A stretch of 64,000 bases of DNA from Microbacterium oxydans (GTDB lineage Bacteria; Actinomycetota; Actinomycetes; Actinomycetales; Microbacteriaceae): NCBI RefSeq assembly GCF_006540085.1, contig NZ_BJOG01000010.1:62001-126000 (forward strand), in the 5' to 3' direction. This document shows positions 9,200 through 18,335 of the stretch, piece after piece; the stretch's first letter is position 1; each line of letters starts with the position of its first letter. The notes under the pieces were generated by a model. The model saw nothing but the letters and a program-made list of their open reading frames with translations. It had not been told where the DNA came from and did no database searches. The position numbers and the translations under genes were made by a program.

Positions 9200-11278
9200 G
9201 TGACCAGCTCAGTTTCCCCACGCCTGCGCGCCCTCATCGCGAGTACAGCCGCAGTCGTCTTTGCTGCCTCCCTGCTTCTCGCGAGCCCTGCGACCGCTGC
9301 CGGAGGGGGTGATCCTGCCAGTGCCGCCGCGGCACCCACGCGATCCGCCCCCGAAGCGACCGACATCGTCAAGACCGCGGACCTGTCGCTGTTCCGGCCG
9401 GGCAACATCATCGCCGACGCGGTGTTCTTCAACGCCGCGACGATGAATGCCGGGCAGATCGACTCGTTCCTGCGGAGCAAGGGCCCCACCTGCCGGGCGG
9501 GCTTCGTCTGCCTCAAGGACTACCGACAGAACACGCCGAATCGTTCCGCCGACGCCTACTGCAACGGCTACGCCGGTGCCGGAAACGAATCGTCGGCGAC
9601 CATCATCGACAAGGTGTCGAAGTCGTGCGGCATCAACCCCCAGGTGCTCATCGTGATGCTCCAGAAGGAGCAGAGCCTGGTCACCTACCCCAACCCGTCC
9701 CCGGGCCGCTACAACATCGCGATGGGTCAGGGATGCCCCGACGGCGCGAAGTGCGACCCTGCGTACAGCGGGTTCTTCTACCAGGTGTATTACGCGGCTC
9801 GGCAGATGAAGATCTACGCCGAGGGCCGCTGGTTCACGTACTACGCTCCCGGTCGCACCTGGAACATCCTGTTCAACCCGGAGCCGAAGTACAACTGCGG
9901 GTCCGCACCGGTGTACATCGAGAACACCGCGACGGCAGCGCTGTACTACTACACGCCGTACCAGCCGAACCGCGCTGCACTCAATGCCGGTTACGGAACG
10001 GGAGACATATGCTCTGCCTACGGCAACCGGAACTTCTACCAGTACTTCACCGACTGGTTCGGCAGCACGCAGCGCATCACCTCCGTGATCGTGCGCGGCG
10101 ACGGCCCCGAGGTGTATCTGCTGTCCGGCGGATACCGCTTCCACATCAAGACGGCTGAGGACCTGCGAGCGTTCTCCGCGAAGCTCGGTGCCGTGAGCCA
10201 GGTACCGGCCTCCTACCTCAAGACCATCCCCCTGGGTTCGCAGATCTCCCGCTACGTGCACGACGCCCGTGAGGGGATCCTCTATCTGATCGATCCCGAT
10301 GGCACCCGCCACCGGTTCGGCAGCGAGAAGCAGATCCTCGATTTCGGCTACGCCTTCAATTCCTACGTGAATCTCGCGCCCGCGCTCATCGACGCGTTCC
10401 CGCGCGGCGAGGATGTCGGGAGCCTCTTCCACGTCGGCGTCGACACCCAGATCTACTCGCTCGACAACGGACAGAAGAGATATGTCCCCAGCGTCGAGAC
10501 CTGGCGATACCTCTCGGGCGGCAAGCTCGGCTATGTGGCCTCGATGGATCCGAGCGCGGCGGCGAAGTTCCCGCAGGGACGCGTGGTCCTCATCCCGCGG
10601 TCGATGGTGCGCGAGGTCGACAAGCCGGCCGTGTACCTCGCGACAGCGGGCACGACGCTCATCCACACCCCCAGCCTCGAACTCGGCGCGGCGTTCGGCA
10701 CGTCGACCGCGGTCACGGTGCTCCCGTCCGGAGCGCTCACGGGATACACCCCCGCCGCCACGACGCTGTCTCCGTTCGTCACGTGCGACGCGGCGCCGTA
10801 TGTGATCTCGAGCGCCGGCCTGCAGCGGATCTCCGGCAACATCCCGGCGACACGGTTCACCACCACGGCCCTCACGGCCGCGGACTGCGCAGCGTTCACC
10901 CCGAACAACACACCGACCGCCCAGCCGTTCTTCATCCGCACCGACGAACGGGGCGAGGTCTACCGTCTGCTCGACGGCCAACTGCAGTACATCTCGTCCT
11001 ACTCGGACCTGGTCACCCTCTCGGGTGGCACCATCCGCCTGGTCGCGTGGAAGGACGCCACAGTGGGCGTGCTCGGCGTCACCAAGCCGATGATCCCCTC
11101 GGGAACCGTCGTGCAGTTCGCCGGCGACGGCAGGGTCTTCCGGTGGAACGGCTCGCAGCTCTCGCACATCACGACCTACGAGGCCCTGCTGAGGATCGGC
11201 GGCGGAAAGGCGCCGACGATCGCGACCATCCCGGCCAGACTCGCGCCGGTGATGCCTGTCGGCGCTCCGACCGCCTAG
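9200..11278 (+). CDS. Secreted lysozyme-fold protein with about seven C-terminal repeats
   Basis: Exported protein of 692 residues. Residues 1-35 are a signal peptide (LRALIASTAAVVFAASLLL, then SPATAA). Residues 60-290 resemble a lytic transglycosylase/lysozyme-like domain: GINPQVLIVMLQKEQSL puts a candidate catalytic Glu at 157, followed by YNIAMGQGCP and four or more cysteines that could form disulfides. From about 295 to the end there are roughly seven degenerate repeats of 50-60 residues, each with a core such as VYLLSGGYRFHI, LYLIDPDGTRHRF, IYSLDNGQKRYV or VYRLLDGQLQYIS. That count suggests a beta-propeller. The GTG at 9200 is the only start just before a signal peptide. Wall remodelling during polymer attachment is an inference from context. 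Confidence 0.75.
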   Translation: MTSSVSPRLRALIASTAAVVFAASLLLASPATAAGGGDPASAAAAPTRSAPEATDIVKTADLSLFRPGNIIADAVFFNAATMNAGQIDSFLRSKGPTCRAGFVCLKDYRQNTPNRSADAYCNGYAGAGNESSATIIDKVSKSCGINPQVLIVMLQKEQSLVTYPNPSPGRYNIAMGQGCPDGAKCDPAYSGFFYQVYYAARQMKIYAEGRWFTYYAPGRTWNILFNPEPKYNCGSAPVYIENTATAALYYYTPYQPNRAALNAGYGTGDICSAYGNRNFYQYFTDWFGSTQRITSVIVRGDGPEVYLLSGGYRFHIKTAEDLRAFSAKLGAVSQVPASYLKTIPLGSQISRYVHDAREGILYLIDPDGTRHRFGSEKQILDFGYAFNSYVNLAPALIDAFPRGEDVGSLFHVGVDTQIYSLDNGQKRYVPSVETWRYLSGGKLGYVASMDPSAAAKFPQGRVVLIPRSMVREVDKPAVYLATAGTTLIHTPSLELGAAFGTSTAVTVLPSGALTGYTPAATTLSPFVTCDAAPYVISSAGLQRISGNIPATRFTTTALTAADCAAFTPNNTPTAQPFFIRTDERGEVYRLLDGQLQYISSYSDLVTLSGGTIRLVAWKDATVGVLGVTKPMIPSGTVVQFAGDGRVFRWNGSQLSHITTYEALLRIGGGKAPTIATIPARLAPVMPVGAPTA

Positions 11279-11301
11279 GGTCGCCGTCAGGGTCGGCTTG
11301 G

Positions 11302-11307
11302 TAGGCT
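11302..11307 (+). promoter_or_regulatory. -10 box TAGGCT, leaderless start
   Basis: TAGGCT ends 8 nt before the ATG at 11316, so transcription would begin at or next to the start codon. There is no ribosome site. Confidence 0.5.
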
Positions 11308-11315
11308 CAGACATC

Positions 11316-12053
11316 ATGCCAGAAACCACGCTGATCATCGTCCCCGCCTGGAACGAAGCGCAGAACATCCCGACGACGGTCCGCGAGATCACCGCTGCAT
11401 GCCCCACGTACGACGTGCTGGTCATCGATGACGGGTCCACCGACGCGACGGGCGCGGTCGCCGATGCCGCGGGTGCACGCGTGGTGCGGCTGCCGTTCAA
11501 CCTGGGCGTCGGCGGCGCGATGCGTGCGGGGTTCCTGTACGCCGCGCGTCACGGCTACAGCCGCGTCATCCAGGTCGATGCCGACGGCCAGCACAACCCG
11601 CAGGACATCGATCGCGTGCTCGCAGGGCTCGAGCACGCCGACATCTCCATCGGCGCGCGATTCGCCGAGGTCGGCGACTACGTCGCCCGGGGTCCTCGCC
11701 GGTGGGCGATGCGCGTGCTCGCACGGACGGTGTCCCGCGTCTCCGGCGCCACGCTGACCGACGTGACGAGCGGCTTCCGCGCGGCCAACCGCCGGGCGAT
11801 CGCCCAGTACATCACCTACTACCCCGCGGAGTACCTCGGCGACACGCTCGACTCCCTCGTCGCAGCAGTGCACGCAGGGCTGACGGTCACCCAGGTTCCG
11901 GTCGCGATGCGTCCGCGCCTGCACGGAAAGCCCAGCCAGGGGCCGCTCTCGGCATCCGTCTACCTGCTGCGATCGGTCTTCGCCCTGACCTTGGCCATCG
12001 TCCGACGTCCGATCCGACGCTCCTCCGCCCCGTCCCCCGTCGTGTCAGCGTAG
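11316..12053 (+). CDS. Family 2 glycosyltransferase, polyprenyl-phosphate sugar synthase type
   Basis: Cytoplasmic glycosyltransferase of 245 residues resembling dolichol-phosphate mannosyltransferase, which loads a sugar from a nucleotide donor onto a polyprenyl phosphate. Motifs are VPAWNEAQNIP near the N-terminus, VIDDGSTD, the D-x-D stretch QVDADGQHNP, and DVTSGFRAANRRA. There is no C-terminal membrane domain. The ATG at 11316 is preferred to an in-frame TTG at 11298 because the hydrophobic first strand follows at once and a TAGGCT box ends eight bases before it. A DUF2304 membrane protein follows 11 nt downstream, the usual pairing for this type. Confidence 0.85.
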   Translation: MPETTLIIVPAWNEAQNIPTTVREITAACPTYDVLVIDDGSTDATGAVADAAGARVVRLPFNLGVGGAMRAGFLYAARHGYSRVIQVDADGQHNPQDIDRVLAGLEHADISIGARFAEVGDYVARGPRRWAMRVLARTVSRVSGATLTDVTSGFRAANRRAIAQYITYYPAEYLGDTLDSLVAAVHAGLTVTQVPVAMRPRLHGKPSQGPLSASVYLLRSVFALTLAIVRRPIRRSSAPSPVVSA

Positions 12054-12064
12054 GAAGGCACCCC

Positions 12065-12457
12065 ATGGTTGTTCTCGGCGCACTCGTGCTGTCCATCGCT
12101 CTGCTGTCGTTCATCCTCTGGATGCTGTTGACACGGCGCCTCCGCGAGAAGTACGCGGTGCTGTGGCTCCTGATCGGCGTCGCCGCCCTCGTCGCATCGG
12201 TGTTCCCGCAGTTGCTCTTCTGGCTCACGGGGGTGCTCGGAGTCGAGCTGCCTGCGAACCTCTTCTTCCTGCTCGCCATCCTGCTCCTGCTCGGTGTCGC
12301 TCTCCATCTCTCGTGGGAGCTGTCGACATCGGAGGAGGAGATCAGAGTCCTCGCCGAGGAGGCGGGTCTCGCCGAGACGCACATCATCGAGGTCCAGCAT
12401 CGGTTGAGCGCGCTCGAAGCTCGACTGGAGGAGCTCGACGGCGGTCCGCGAAGCTGA
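12065..12457 (+). CDS. DUF2304 small membrane protein
   Basis: A 130-residue membrane protein of the DUF2304 family. Three hydrophobic segments are visible: residues about 1-20, 33-55 and 65-85, with the linking motif RRLREKYAVLWLLIG. The C-terminal 40 residues are charged and could form a coiled coil (SALEARLEELDG). AGGAAGG lies eight bases before the ATG. The protein is encoded 11 nt after a polyprenyl-phosphate-type glycosyltransferase, a recurrent pairing that suggests the two act together at the membrane, perhaps in supplying lipid-linked sugars. No catalytic residues are recognisable. It ends 3 nt before the convergent gene. Confidence 0.85.
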   Translation: MVVLGALVLSIALLSFILWMLLTRRLREKYAVLWLLIGVAALVASVFPQLLFWLTGVLGVELPANLFFLLAILLLLGVALHLSWELSTSEEEIRVLAEEAGLAETHIIEVQHRLSALEARLEELDGGPRS

Positions 12458-12460
12458 CCG

Positions 12461-13384
12461 TCAGCGCCTCACTGCGCCGCTGGGCCTGACCGCGGCCAGG
12501 AACAGGCGTCGAGCCCGAGCGAGGTCTCCATCTGCGAGCGCAGCGACCATCTCGCTCGCGGCGTTGAGTCGGGAGATGCACCGTCGCCGACCGATCCTGG
12601 CCGCCCGCGCCCAGCCGTTGGCCTTCATCCGCGCGGCGTACTCGTCGAAGAACGCGGCTTCCTGCTCGAAGCGGCTGCCCGACGCGGCCGTGACCGACGA
12701 CACGGAGCTCATGTGCCTGCGATAGTCGAAGACCACGTCGTCGGTCACCAGCATCGACCCGCCGTCCAGTGCGATGTCCAGGAGAAGCCCGAGATCGAGC
12801 GCGACCGCCCAGTGATCATCGAAACCGTGGGCGCGCGCCACCTCGCTCTTCCAGACGATCGACGGGAAGTACGCCCAGTCCGCTCGGATCAGGCTCTCCG
12901 CCATGTGCCGAGCGTCGAGGATCCGGCCGCCCTCCCCCACCCGCGGCCGTACCCAGCGCTTCACGCGATCCGCAAGGGGCAGAACGTGTCGGCCCGACTC
13001 ATCGATGACGCTCACTCCCGGCTGGAACACGTCCACCCCGGGATTGTCGGCGATGAGCCGTGACAGGACGCCGATGTAGTCCGGATGCATCCGGTCGTCA
13101 TCCCCCATCATCACGAAGTAGGGTGCTTCGACCAGATCGAGACAGCGATTGAAGTTCTTCGCCAGCCCGAGGTTCTGCTCGTTTCGGACGTACACCACGC
13201 GCGGGTCGCCGAGCGCTTCGAGTCGCTCTCGGATCGGATCACCGGGGTACGCGTCGTCGACGCAGACGAGCCGCCAGGAGTCGCTCGTCTGCTCGAGGAC
13301 CGAGCGGATCGCCTCCCATGCCGAATCCGGGTGACTGTAGTAGGGCAGCATGACGTCGATCGTCACACGGCCGGGCTCAGTCAT
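12461..13384 (-). CDS. Family 2 glycosyltransferase
   Basis: GT-A fold glycosyltransferase of 307 residues. The N-terminus MTEPGRVTIDVMLPYYSHP leads into the first beta strand; VCVDDAYPGD is the nucleotide-binding Asp region and FVMMGDDDRMHP is the D-x-D metal site. FDDHWAVALDLGLLLDIAL follows in the acceptor half. Four arginines near the C-terminus could help membrane contact. The start at 13384 overlaps the 3' end of the upstream glycosyltransferase by 8 nt in another frame; longer frames to 13720 only shadow that gene. Donor and acceptor are unknown. It is probably co-transcribed with its upstream neighbour. Confidence 0.82.
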   Translation of the reverse strand: MTEPGRVTIDVMLPYYSHPDSAWEAIRSVLEQTSDSWRLVCVDDAYPGDPIRERLEALGDPRVVYVRNEQNLGLAKNFNRCLDLVEAPYFVMMGDDDRMHPDYIGVLSRLIADNPGVDVFQPGVSVIDESGRHVLPLADRVKRWVRPRVGEGGRILDARHMAESLIRADWAYFPSIVWKSEVARAHGFDDHWAVALDLGLLLDIALDGGSMLVTDDVVFDYRRHMSSVSSVTAASGSRFEQEAAFFDEYAARMKANGWARAARIGRRRCISRLNAASEMVAALADGDLARARRLFLAAVRPSGAVRR

Positions 13385-14225
13385 CGATCTTCCCGGTGCG
13401 GCCGGCCCTGGCATCTCGCCAACCGGCCAAGGCATCCCCCACCGGCACCCGTCCTGTCCTGCGCCATCCGACGATGAGCTCCTCCGCCGCCCGACGACCG
13501 AGCGCGAGCGAGCTGCGCACCCTGCCGAGCCCGGCCTTGCGCGCGAACAGCGCCATGTTCCGGACCCCGAGTCGCAGCGGATGGGCTCCGGGCTCCTGCG
13601 CGGCGCGCACATCGAGCACCACGGTCCGCCAGCCGTGCCTTCTGAGCGCCCACCCCGTATCGACATCCTCGAAGTACAGGAAGTACATCTCCTCCATGCC
13701 GCCGATCTCGCGGAGCGCACGGGTGCGGTACATCACGACCGCACCGTCGACCCAGTCGACATCGCGGGATCCGGAGGCGGGGGCGGTCACATGGTGATAG
13801 GCACGCCCGCCCTTGGTGAGGACTCCACCCGCGGAGAACACGACATCGGGCCTGGACACCCAGTACAGGGTCGGCGCGACCGCGCCCACGTCCGGAAGAC
13901 GATCGAAGGCATCGAGCAGGCGCGCGCTGAGGTCCTCCTCGAACCAGGCATCATGCGTCAGCACGAGCAGATTCTCGATCCCTCGCTGCTCACACACGTC
14001 GAGAGCCAGGTTGACGGCTGCCCCGTACCCGGGGTTGTCACCCCGTCGGATCATCACAGGTGGTCTCCCGTTCACATCCGTCAGCACGTCATCAGGCAGA
14101 TCGCCGCCGTTGTCCACGATGATGACCTGAGCGCACGGCGCCTCCTGAGAGTCCAAGCGCGCGAGCACGTCCCTGACCAGGTCAGGGCGTCGATATCCGA
14201 TGACCAGCGCGGCATAGTCGCTCAT
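13377..14225 (-). CDS. Family 2 glycosyltransferase, WbbL-like
   Basis: Glycosyltransferase of 282 residues, similar in layout to WbbL rhamnosyltransferases. VIGYRRPDLVRDVL starts the fold, VIIVDNGGDLPDD is the first nucleotide-binding motif, and VDWVDGAVVMYRTRAL followed by MYFLYFEDVDTGWALRR is the characteristic acceptor/catalytic region with E-D-V-D. A GGAGG site lies before the ATG at 14225. It starts a two-gene minus-strand unit with the glycosyltransferase downstream, opposite the divergent GT4 gene at 14280. Rhamnose transfer is suggested by family and by the nearby rml genes but is not shown. Confidence 0.83.
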   Translation of the reverse strand: MSDYAALVIGYRRPDLVRDVLARLDSQEAPCAQVIIVDNGGDLPDDVLTDVNGRPPVMIRRGDNPGYGAAVNLALDVCEQRGIENLLVLTHDAWFEEDLSARLLDAFDRLPDVGAVAPTLYWVSRPDVVFSAGGVLTKGGRAYHHVTAPASGSRDVDWVDGAVVMYRTRALREIGGMEEMYFLYFEDVDTGWALRRHGWRTVVLDVRAAQEPGAHPLRLGVRNMALFARKAGLGRVRSSLALGRRAAEELIVGWRRTGRVPVGDALAGWRDARAGRTGKIDD

Positions 14226-14266
14226 TGGCGTGATTCCTCCTTCAGTCGCCTGAAGGCAACGACGCC

Positions 14267-14272
14267 TAGGCT
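14267..14272 (+). promoter_or_regulatory. -10 box TAGGCT, leaderless start
   Basis: TAGGCT ends 7 nt before the ATG at 14280 with no ribosome site, predicting a transcript that begins at the start codon. Confidence 0.5.
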
Positions 14273-14279
14273 AGCTAAC

Positions 14280-15530
14280 ATGTCCAGACCGTCCGATCCG
14301 CCCGCTCGCCCATCCCTGGTCAGCGTCTCGAAGTACCTGCCCTTCGAGGGTATCCGTCATGCGGGAGGCCAATACGCACTGCAGCACTATCGAGCGCTCC
14401 GCGACATGTTCACGATCCACGTCGTCGCCCCATCGACACGCCTGAACCGCGATGCGTCCGCGACCGAGCCCGACCTGGACTACCGGCTGCTGCAGAGCAG
14501 GAGCCCCCTGTCGACGGACGCCGGCAAGCCCCTCGCCGATCTTCAGTCCGTCGTCACGGGAAGCAGCGCGCACCCGTGGTTCCGCCGTGCGCTGGCGAAC
14601 GACGCGCCTTCGCGTGTGGTCCTGTCCGCAGCAGACATCGTCGAGTACCAGTGGTCGGAGATGTCGAGCCTCACCCGCACCGTGCGCCGTCTGGCTCCCG
14701 GAGCGAAGACCGTCATCATCGCTCACGATGTCATCACGCAGCGCTGGGACCGCGCAGCCGAGCAGGCGACGAACCCGCTGAAGAAGATGGCGTTCTCGGC
14801 CGCCGCTCGGGCGAGCAGGCGCCGTGAGCGTCGCTCGTTCGACGACGTGGATGCCGTGATCACGTTCAGCGAGAAGGACGCCGCCCTGGTCCGCGAGCTC
14901 TCGCCCTCGTCCGCGCCGGTGGTGGTCCATCCCGGCTTCCCCGTGCCTCCCGCTCGTCAGCGGGGTCGCCGGAACACGACGGTCGTCTTCACCGGCGCGA
15001 TGAACAGGCCGGACAACGACGAAGCTGCGCGCTGGTTCCTGTCCGCCGTCTGGCCGCGTGTATCCGAGACGCTACCCGATGCCCGCTTCCGGATCGTCGG
15101 GGCGAATCCGAGCGCGGCGCTTCGCGCGGCAGCGTCCCGCTCCGATGGAGTCGAGGTGACCGGAGCCGTCGATTCCTTCGACGACGTGTATTCCGATGCC
15201 GATGTCTGCGTCGTGCCGCTGCTCAACGGCGCCGGAGTGAAGTTCAAGACGATCGACGCGATGATGTGGGGCATCCCGGCTGTGACGACTTCCGTCGGTG
15301 CGGAAGGAATCGAGGGGGCAGACCTCCTCCACGCGGTCGTCGACGATCCCGACGCCTTCGCAGACGCCGTGATCAGTGCGCTGCGGGGAGCCGGCGAGGA
15401 CACGGCGATCGCGGCCAGGGCCTGGGCCGTGTCCGTGTACGGTCTCGACGCGTTCCGCGACAGGCTCAGAGGTGTCTACGCCGCGCTTCTGGACGCTCAG
15501 CCGCAGGGGGACGTCAGTCGCAGCCGGTGA
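14280..15530 (+). CDS. Family 4 glycosyltransferase
   Basis: GT-B fold retaining glycosyltransferase of 416 residues. The N-terminal half begins LVSVSKYLPFEGIRHAGGQY with the glycine-rich loop of GT4 enzymes. The C-terminal half shows VVFTGAMNRPDNDEA, RIVGANPSAALR, SDADVCVVPLLNGAGVKFK and AMMWGIPAVTTSVGAEGI, the donor-binding face; the usual E-x7-E reads as NGAGVKFKTIDAM, so the glutamates are not both obvious. The start is the first ATG after a TAGGCT box; a much longer frame upstream is the antisense of the neighbouring glycosyltransferase. Its last 17 bases overlap the convergent DUF6541 gene. Confidence 0.85.
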   Translation: MSRPSDPPARPSLVSVSKYLPFEGIRHAGGQYALQHYRALRDMFTIHVVAPSTRLNRDASATEPDLDYRLLQSRSPLSTDAGKPLADLQSVVTGSSAHPWFRRALANDAPSRVVLSAADIVEYQWSEMSSLTRTVRRLAPGAKTVIIAHDVITQRWDRAAEQATNPLKKMAFSAAARASRRRERRSFDDVDAVITFSEKDAALVRELSPSSAPVVVHPGFPVPPARQRGRRNTTVVFTGAMNRPDNDEAARWFLSAVWPRVSETLPDARFRIVGANPSAALRAAASRSDGVEVTGAVDSFDDVYSDADVCVVPLLNGAGVKFKTIDAMMWGIPAVTTSVGAEGIEGADLLHAVVDDPDAFADAVISALRGAGEDTAIAARAWAVSVYGLDAFRDRLRGVYAALLDAQPQGDVSRSR

Positions 15531-17439
15531 TCTGGTAGAGGACGGCGTCACCTTCGGCGTCGATCTCGGTGACCAGATCGGATCGCCCGAGTCGCTCGAG
15601 ACCACGATAACGATGCTCGTCGCCGTGGATCTCCTGCGAGCCGAAGTCGAGCACATAGTCGACCCCTGACCGCTCGACCGCGTCGCAGACCTGCGCTTCC
15701 GATCCGCGCCGGGAGAGCTCGTCCATGATCTCCTGCTCGTCGGGGCTCATCCCCATCAGGATGTGCGGCATGACGACCTCGCGGTCGGCATAGGCGTAAG
15801 CCATCCCGGTCCCTGTCCACGGGGAGCCGATGATGAGCGCGTCGTCGGGCACCTCATCGGGAAGCCGCTCCAGCAGAGCGCGCTCATCCGTCGAGATGAG
15901 AGGCGATGTCTCGGTGTATCGGTATGCCACGGCAGCGGCGGTCATCGCCTGCGCCATCGCCAGCGCCTGGCCGGCGAGGAGCACCACGGCCCCCACGGAC
16001 ATCCCGACGACGACGGACCGCCGCACAGACGGGGCTCCCACTTTCAGACGCACCCAGGCCAGCACCCATGCAGCCCCGACCGCCGCGAGCGGTACCGCCA
16101 TGATGGGCAGAAGCGCCGCCAGGCGCGGAGCGTTGTTGTACCAGGCCGCCGTCATGAGGTCGCGCAACGGCTGGAACGGCATCGCGCTGGCGACCACGAA
16201 GAGCACGGTGACGGCGAGCATGAGGGCGAGGGCGACGACGTCCGCGCGTTGCCGACGCTTCGCGACGACGACCACGCCGACGACGAACAGCACCGCCATC
16301 AGCAGAGGGATCAGCTGGTAGCGCGGGGAGAGGGTGAGTGCCTGACCGAGCGCCTGGCTGATGGTCTGCTCTGTCGGCCAGCCGCGCGCTTCGAGCGGCG
16401 GACGCAGCACACGCCACGCGATGAAGCTCACGAGAGCGAGCACGCCGAACCCGATCGAGGTGATGATCACGCGGCGACGCTCCGGACGGGTGCGGAGGAA
16501 TCCGAGGAACGCGAGGGAGACCGCGATCATGGAGAGGATGATCAGCGCGACGAGCGCCCCAGGGTGCGCGACGGCGATACCGGGGATCAGTCCGAGCACG
16601 AGCAGGACGAGTACGGCGTCCGGAATCCGATCATCATCGCCGTGGAGCCGCACGAGCTGGATGACGGCAGCGAGCGCCGCCGGCACGAGACTCACGCCGA
16701 GCAGGTAGGGATAGAGCACACCGTAATCGAGCATCAGCAGCGGGAACGCCGGGAGGAGCCCGCTCAGCAGGACTGCGCCGACGACGATCGTCAGTCGCCT
16801 CCCGAAGAGCACCACCGTGAGGAGCGCGACCGTGGCGGGCCACACCACGGCGGCGGTCGCGATCGTCACCGCGTTCGTGGCGACCATGATGGTCGTGCCG
16901 GTGAGCTGGACGACGAGCGCGACGATCGAGTGCCAGGCTGCCGGATAGAACGCCGACGCTCCTGGTGCACTCGTCATGCCGCCCACGCTCATCGGAGAGG
17001 CGTTCTCAGTGTCGAGGATGTACCGGACGGCATTCAGGTGGAAGACGTTGTCGAACGTCTGGGAGATGTTCTCCGGTGCGCCCACCACGAGCGCGATCTG
17101 AAGTCCGAACAGGATCGCCGCGACCACGAACGACGCCGCGATCATGGCCGTGCGGCGCGAGACCTTGCCCACCGACCCACGGGCGCGGGTGAATCGGGCG
17201 ACGAGGTACGCGACGATCGCCAGGCCGAGTGCGGTGACGAGCACCGGGAGCACCGACCACGGGATACCGAGCAGGCCTGACCCCAGCGACGCGAGCACGA
17301 TGACGCTCACCGACGCCGGAGCGGCGACGCCCCACGCCCAGAGCCCTCGCAGCGAGAGAGCCCTGGCGACGAGGTATCCGGGGAGGAAGAGAAGGGCTAC
17401 CGAGATGAGGATGACAGGCGCCGCCCCCAGCCAGCTCAC
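15514..17439 (-). CDS. DUF6541-type large membrane protein
   Basis: A 641-residue membrane protein with at least twelve hydrophobic segments over the first 480 residues and a C-terminal extracytoplasmic or cytoplasmic domain of about 130 residues (DERALLERLPDEVPDD to the end). Length and layout fit DUF6541 proteins, which occur in actinobacterial surface-polysaccharide loci and resemble membrane glycosyltransferases that use lipid-linked sugars. No catalytic motif can be assigned with certainty. The GTG at 17439 overlaps the stop of the upstream glycosyltransferase (GTGA); longer frames include an arginine-rich shadow. The 3' end overlaps the convergent GT4 gene by 17 bp. Confidence 0.72.
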   Translation of the reverse strand: MSWLGAAPVILISVALLFLPGYLVARALSLRGLWAWGVAAPASVSVIVLASLGSGLLGIPWSVLPVLVTALGLAIVAYLVARFTRARGSVGKVSRRTAMIAASFVVAAILFGLQIALVVGAPENISQTFDNVFHLNAVRYILDTENASPMSVGGMTSAPGASAFYPAAWHSIVALVVQLTGTTIMVATNAVTIATAAVVWPATVALLTVVLFGRRLTIVVGAVLLSGLLPAFPLLMLDYGVLYPYLLGVSLVPAALAAVIQLVRLHGDDDRIPDAVLVLLVLGLIPGIAVAHPGALVALIILSMIAVSLAFLGFLRTRPERRRVIITSIGFGVLALVSFIAWRVLRPPLEARGWPTEQTISQALGQALTLSPRYQLIPLLMAVLFVVGVVVVAKRRQRADVVALALMLAVTVLFVVASAMPFQPLRDLMTAAWYNNAPRLAALLPIMAVPLAAVGAAWVLAWVRLKVGAPSVRRSVVVGMSVGAVVLLAGQALAMAQAMTAAAVAYRYTETSPLISTDERALLERLPDEVPDDALIIGSPWTGTGMAYAYADREVVMPHILMGMSPDEQEIMDELSRRGSEAQVCDAVERSGVDYVLDFGSQEIHGDEHRYRGLERLGRSDLVTEIDAEGDAVLYQITGCD

Positions 17440-18335
17440 GCGTCTTCCGCCTCGGGATACCGCACCTTGGGGTTGAAGGTGATCCCCTGCAGCCACTTGC
17501 CGAGGAGGCGAGCGCGAAGGTCGAGGGAGACCTTTCCGCGGTGCAGGCTGACGAACAGCCGGGCGCCGAACTCGAGGAAATGCAGGAGTCCGCGGTGGTG
17601 CAGCTGCCACGACGCTTCGTTGCGCACGCCGTAGGCGAACTTCCACAGGCTCTTCCGGTCGACCATCGCGAAGTTCACGCCGCGGTTGTCGCCCATGTCA
17701 TGGATCACCGAGCTGTCGAGCACCTGCACTCCGGGGCAGCGGGCGGTCAGACGCAACGTGTACTCACGGTCGTCGAACCAGATGAAGTACTCCGCGTAAG
17801 GGAAGCCGTATTCGGCGATCGCCCACCGCGGGATCAGCACGGAGACGAACGAGCACGCGGTGACCATCACGTTCTGCTGGCCCTTGACCAGGAGCCGTCC
17901 CCAGTCCCACGTCGGAACGGGATTGTTCATCTCGCAGATGCTGCCGTCCGTGAACTCCACGACCGAGCAGGCGAACGGCACGTCGGGGCCGAGCTCCGAC
18001 ACGGCACCATCGAATCCTGCGATCAATGCGGCGAGCGCATCCGGCTTCGGGTAGCAGTCGTCGTCCATGATCCAGACGTGATCGGCACCGGAAGCGTACC
18101 CCCGGCGCATACCCTCGGTGAATCCACCGGCTCCTCCCGAGTTGGTCGCCATGGTGACGACCTCGACGGGCACCGGGAGCTCGAGGCCCGCCAGGTACTC
18201 AGCGGTACCGTCGGTCGAGGCGTTGTCGATCACGAACAGCGTCTCCACCGGGTGCGTCTGCGCGGCGATGGAGGCGAGGACCGTCTTGAGCTTCTCCAGC
18301 CGATTGAATGTGACGACCACCGCTGCGACGCTCAC
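17436..18335 (-). CDS. Family 2 glycosyltransferase, galactofuranosyltransferase-like
   Basis: Glycosyltransferase of 299 residues resembling GlfT-type enzymes. VVVTFNRLEKLKTVLASI opens the fold, FVIDNASTDGTAEYL is the donor-binding region, VWIMDDDCYPKPDAL is the D-D-D metal site, and YFIWFDDREYTLRLT carries the probable catalytic Asp. SSVIHDMGDNRG supplies the late His. The GTG at 18335 forms a GTGA overlap with the upstream GT4 gene; a second in-frame GTG lies one codon earlier. It is the middle gene of a three-gene unit (GT4, this gene, DUF6541). The sugar could be galactofuranose or rhamnose. Confidence 0.83.
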   Translation of the reverse strand: MSVAAVVVTFNRLEKLKTVLASIAAQTHPVETLFVIDNASTDGTAEYLAGLELPVPVEVVTMATNSGGAGGFTEGMRRGYASGADHVWIMDDDCYPKPDALAALIAGFDGAVSELGPDVPFACSVVEFTDGSICEMNNPVPTWDWGRLLVKGQQNVMVTACSFVSVLIPRWAIAEYGFPYAEYFIWFDDREYTLRLTARCPGVQVLDSSVIHDMGDNRGVNFAMVDRKSLWKFAYGVRNEASWQLHHRGLLHFLEFGARLFVSLHRGKVSLDLRARLLGKWLQGITFNPKVRYPEAEDA

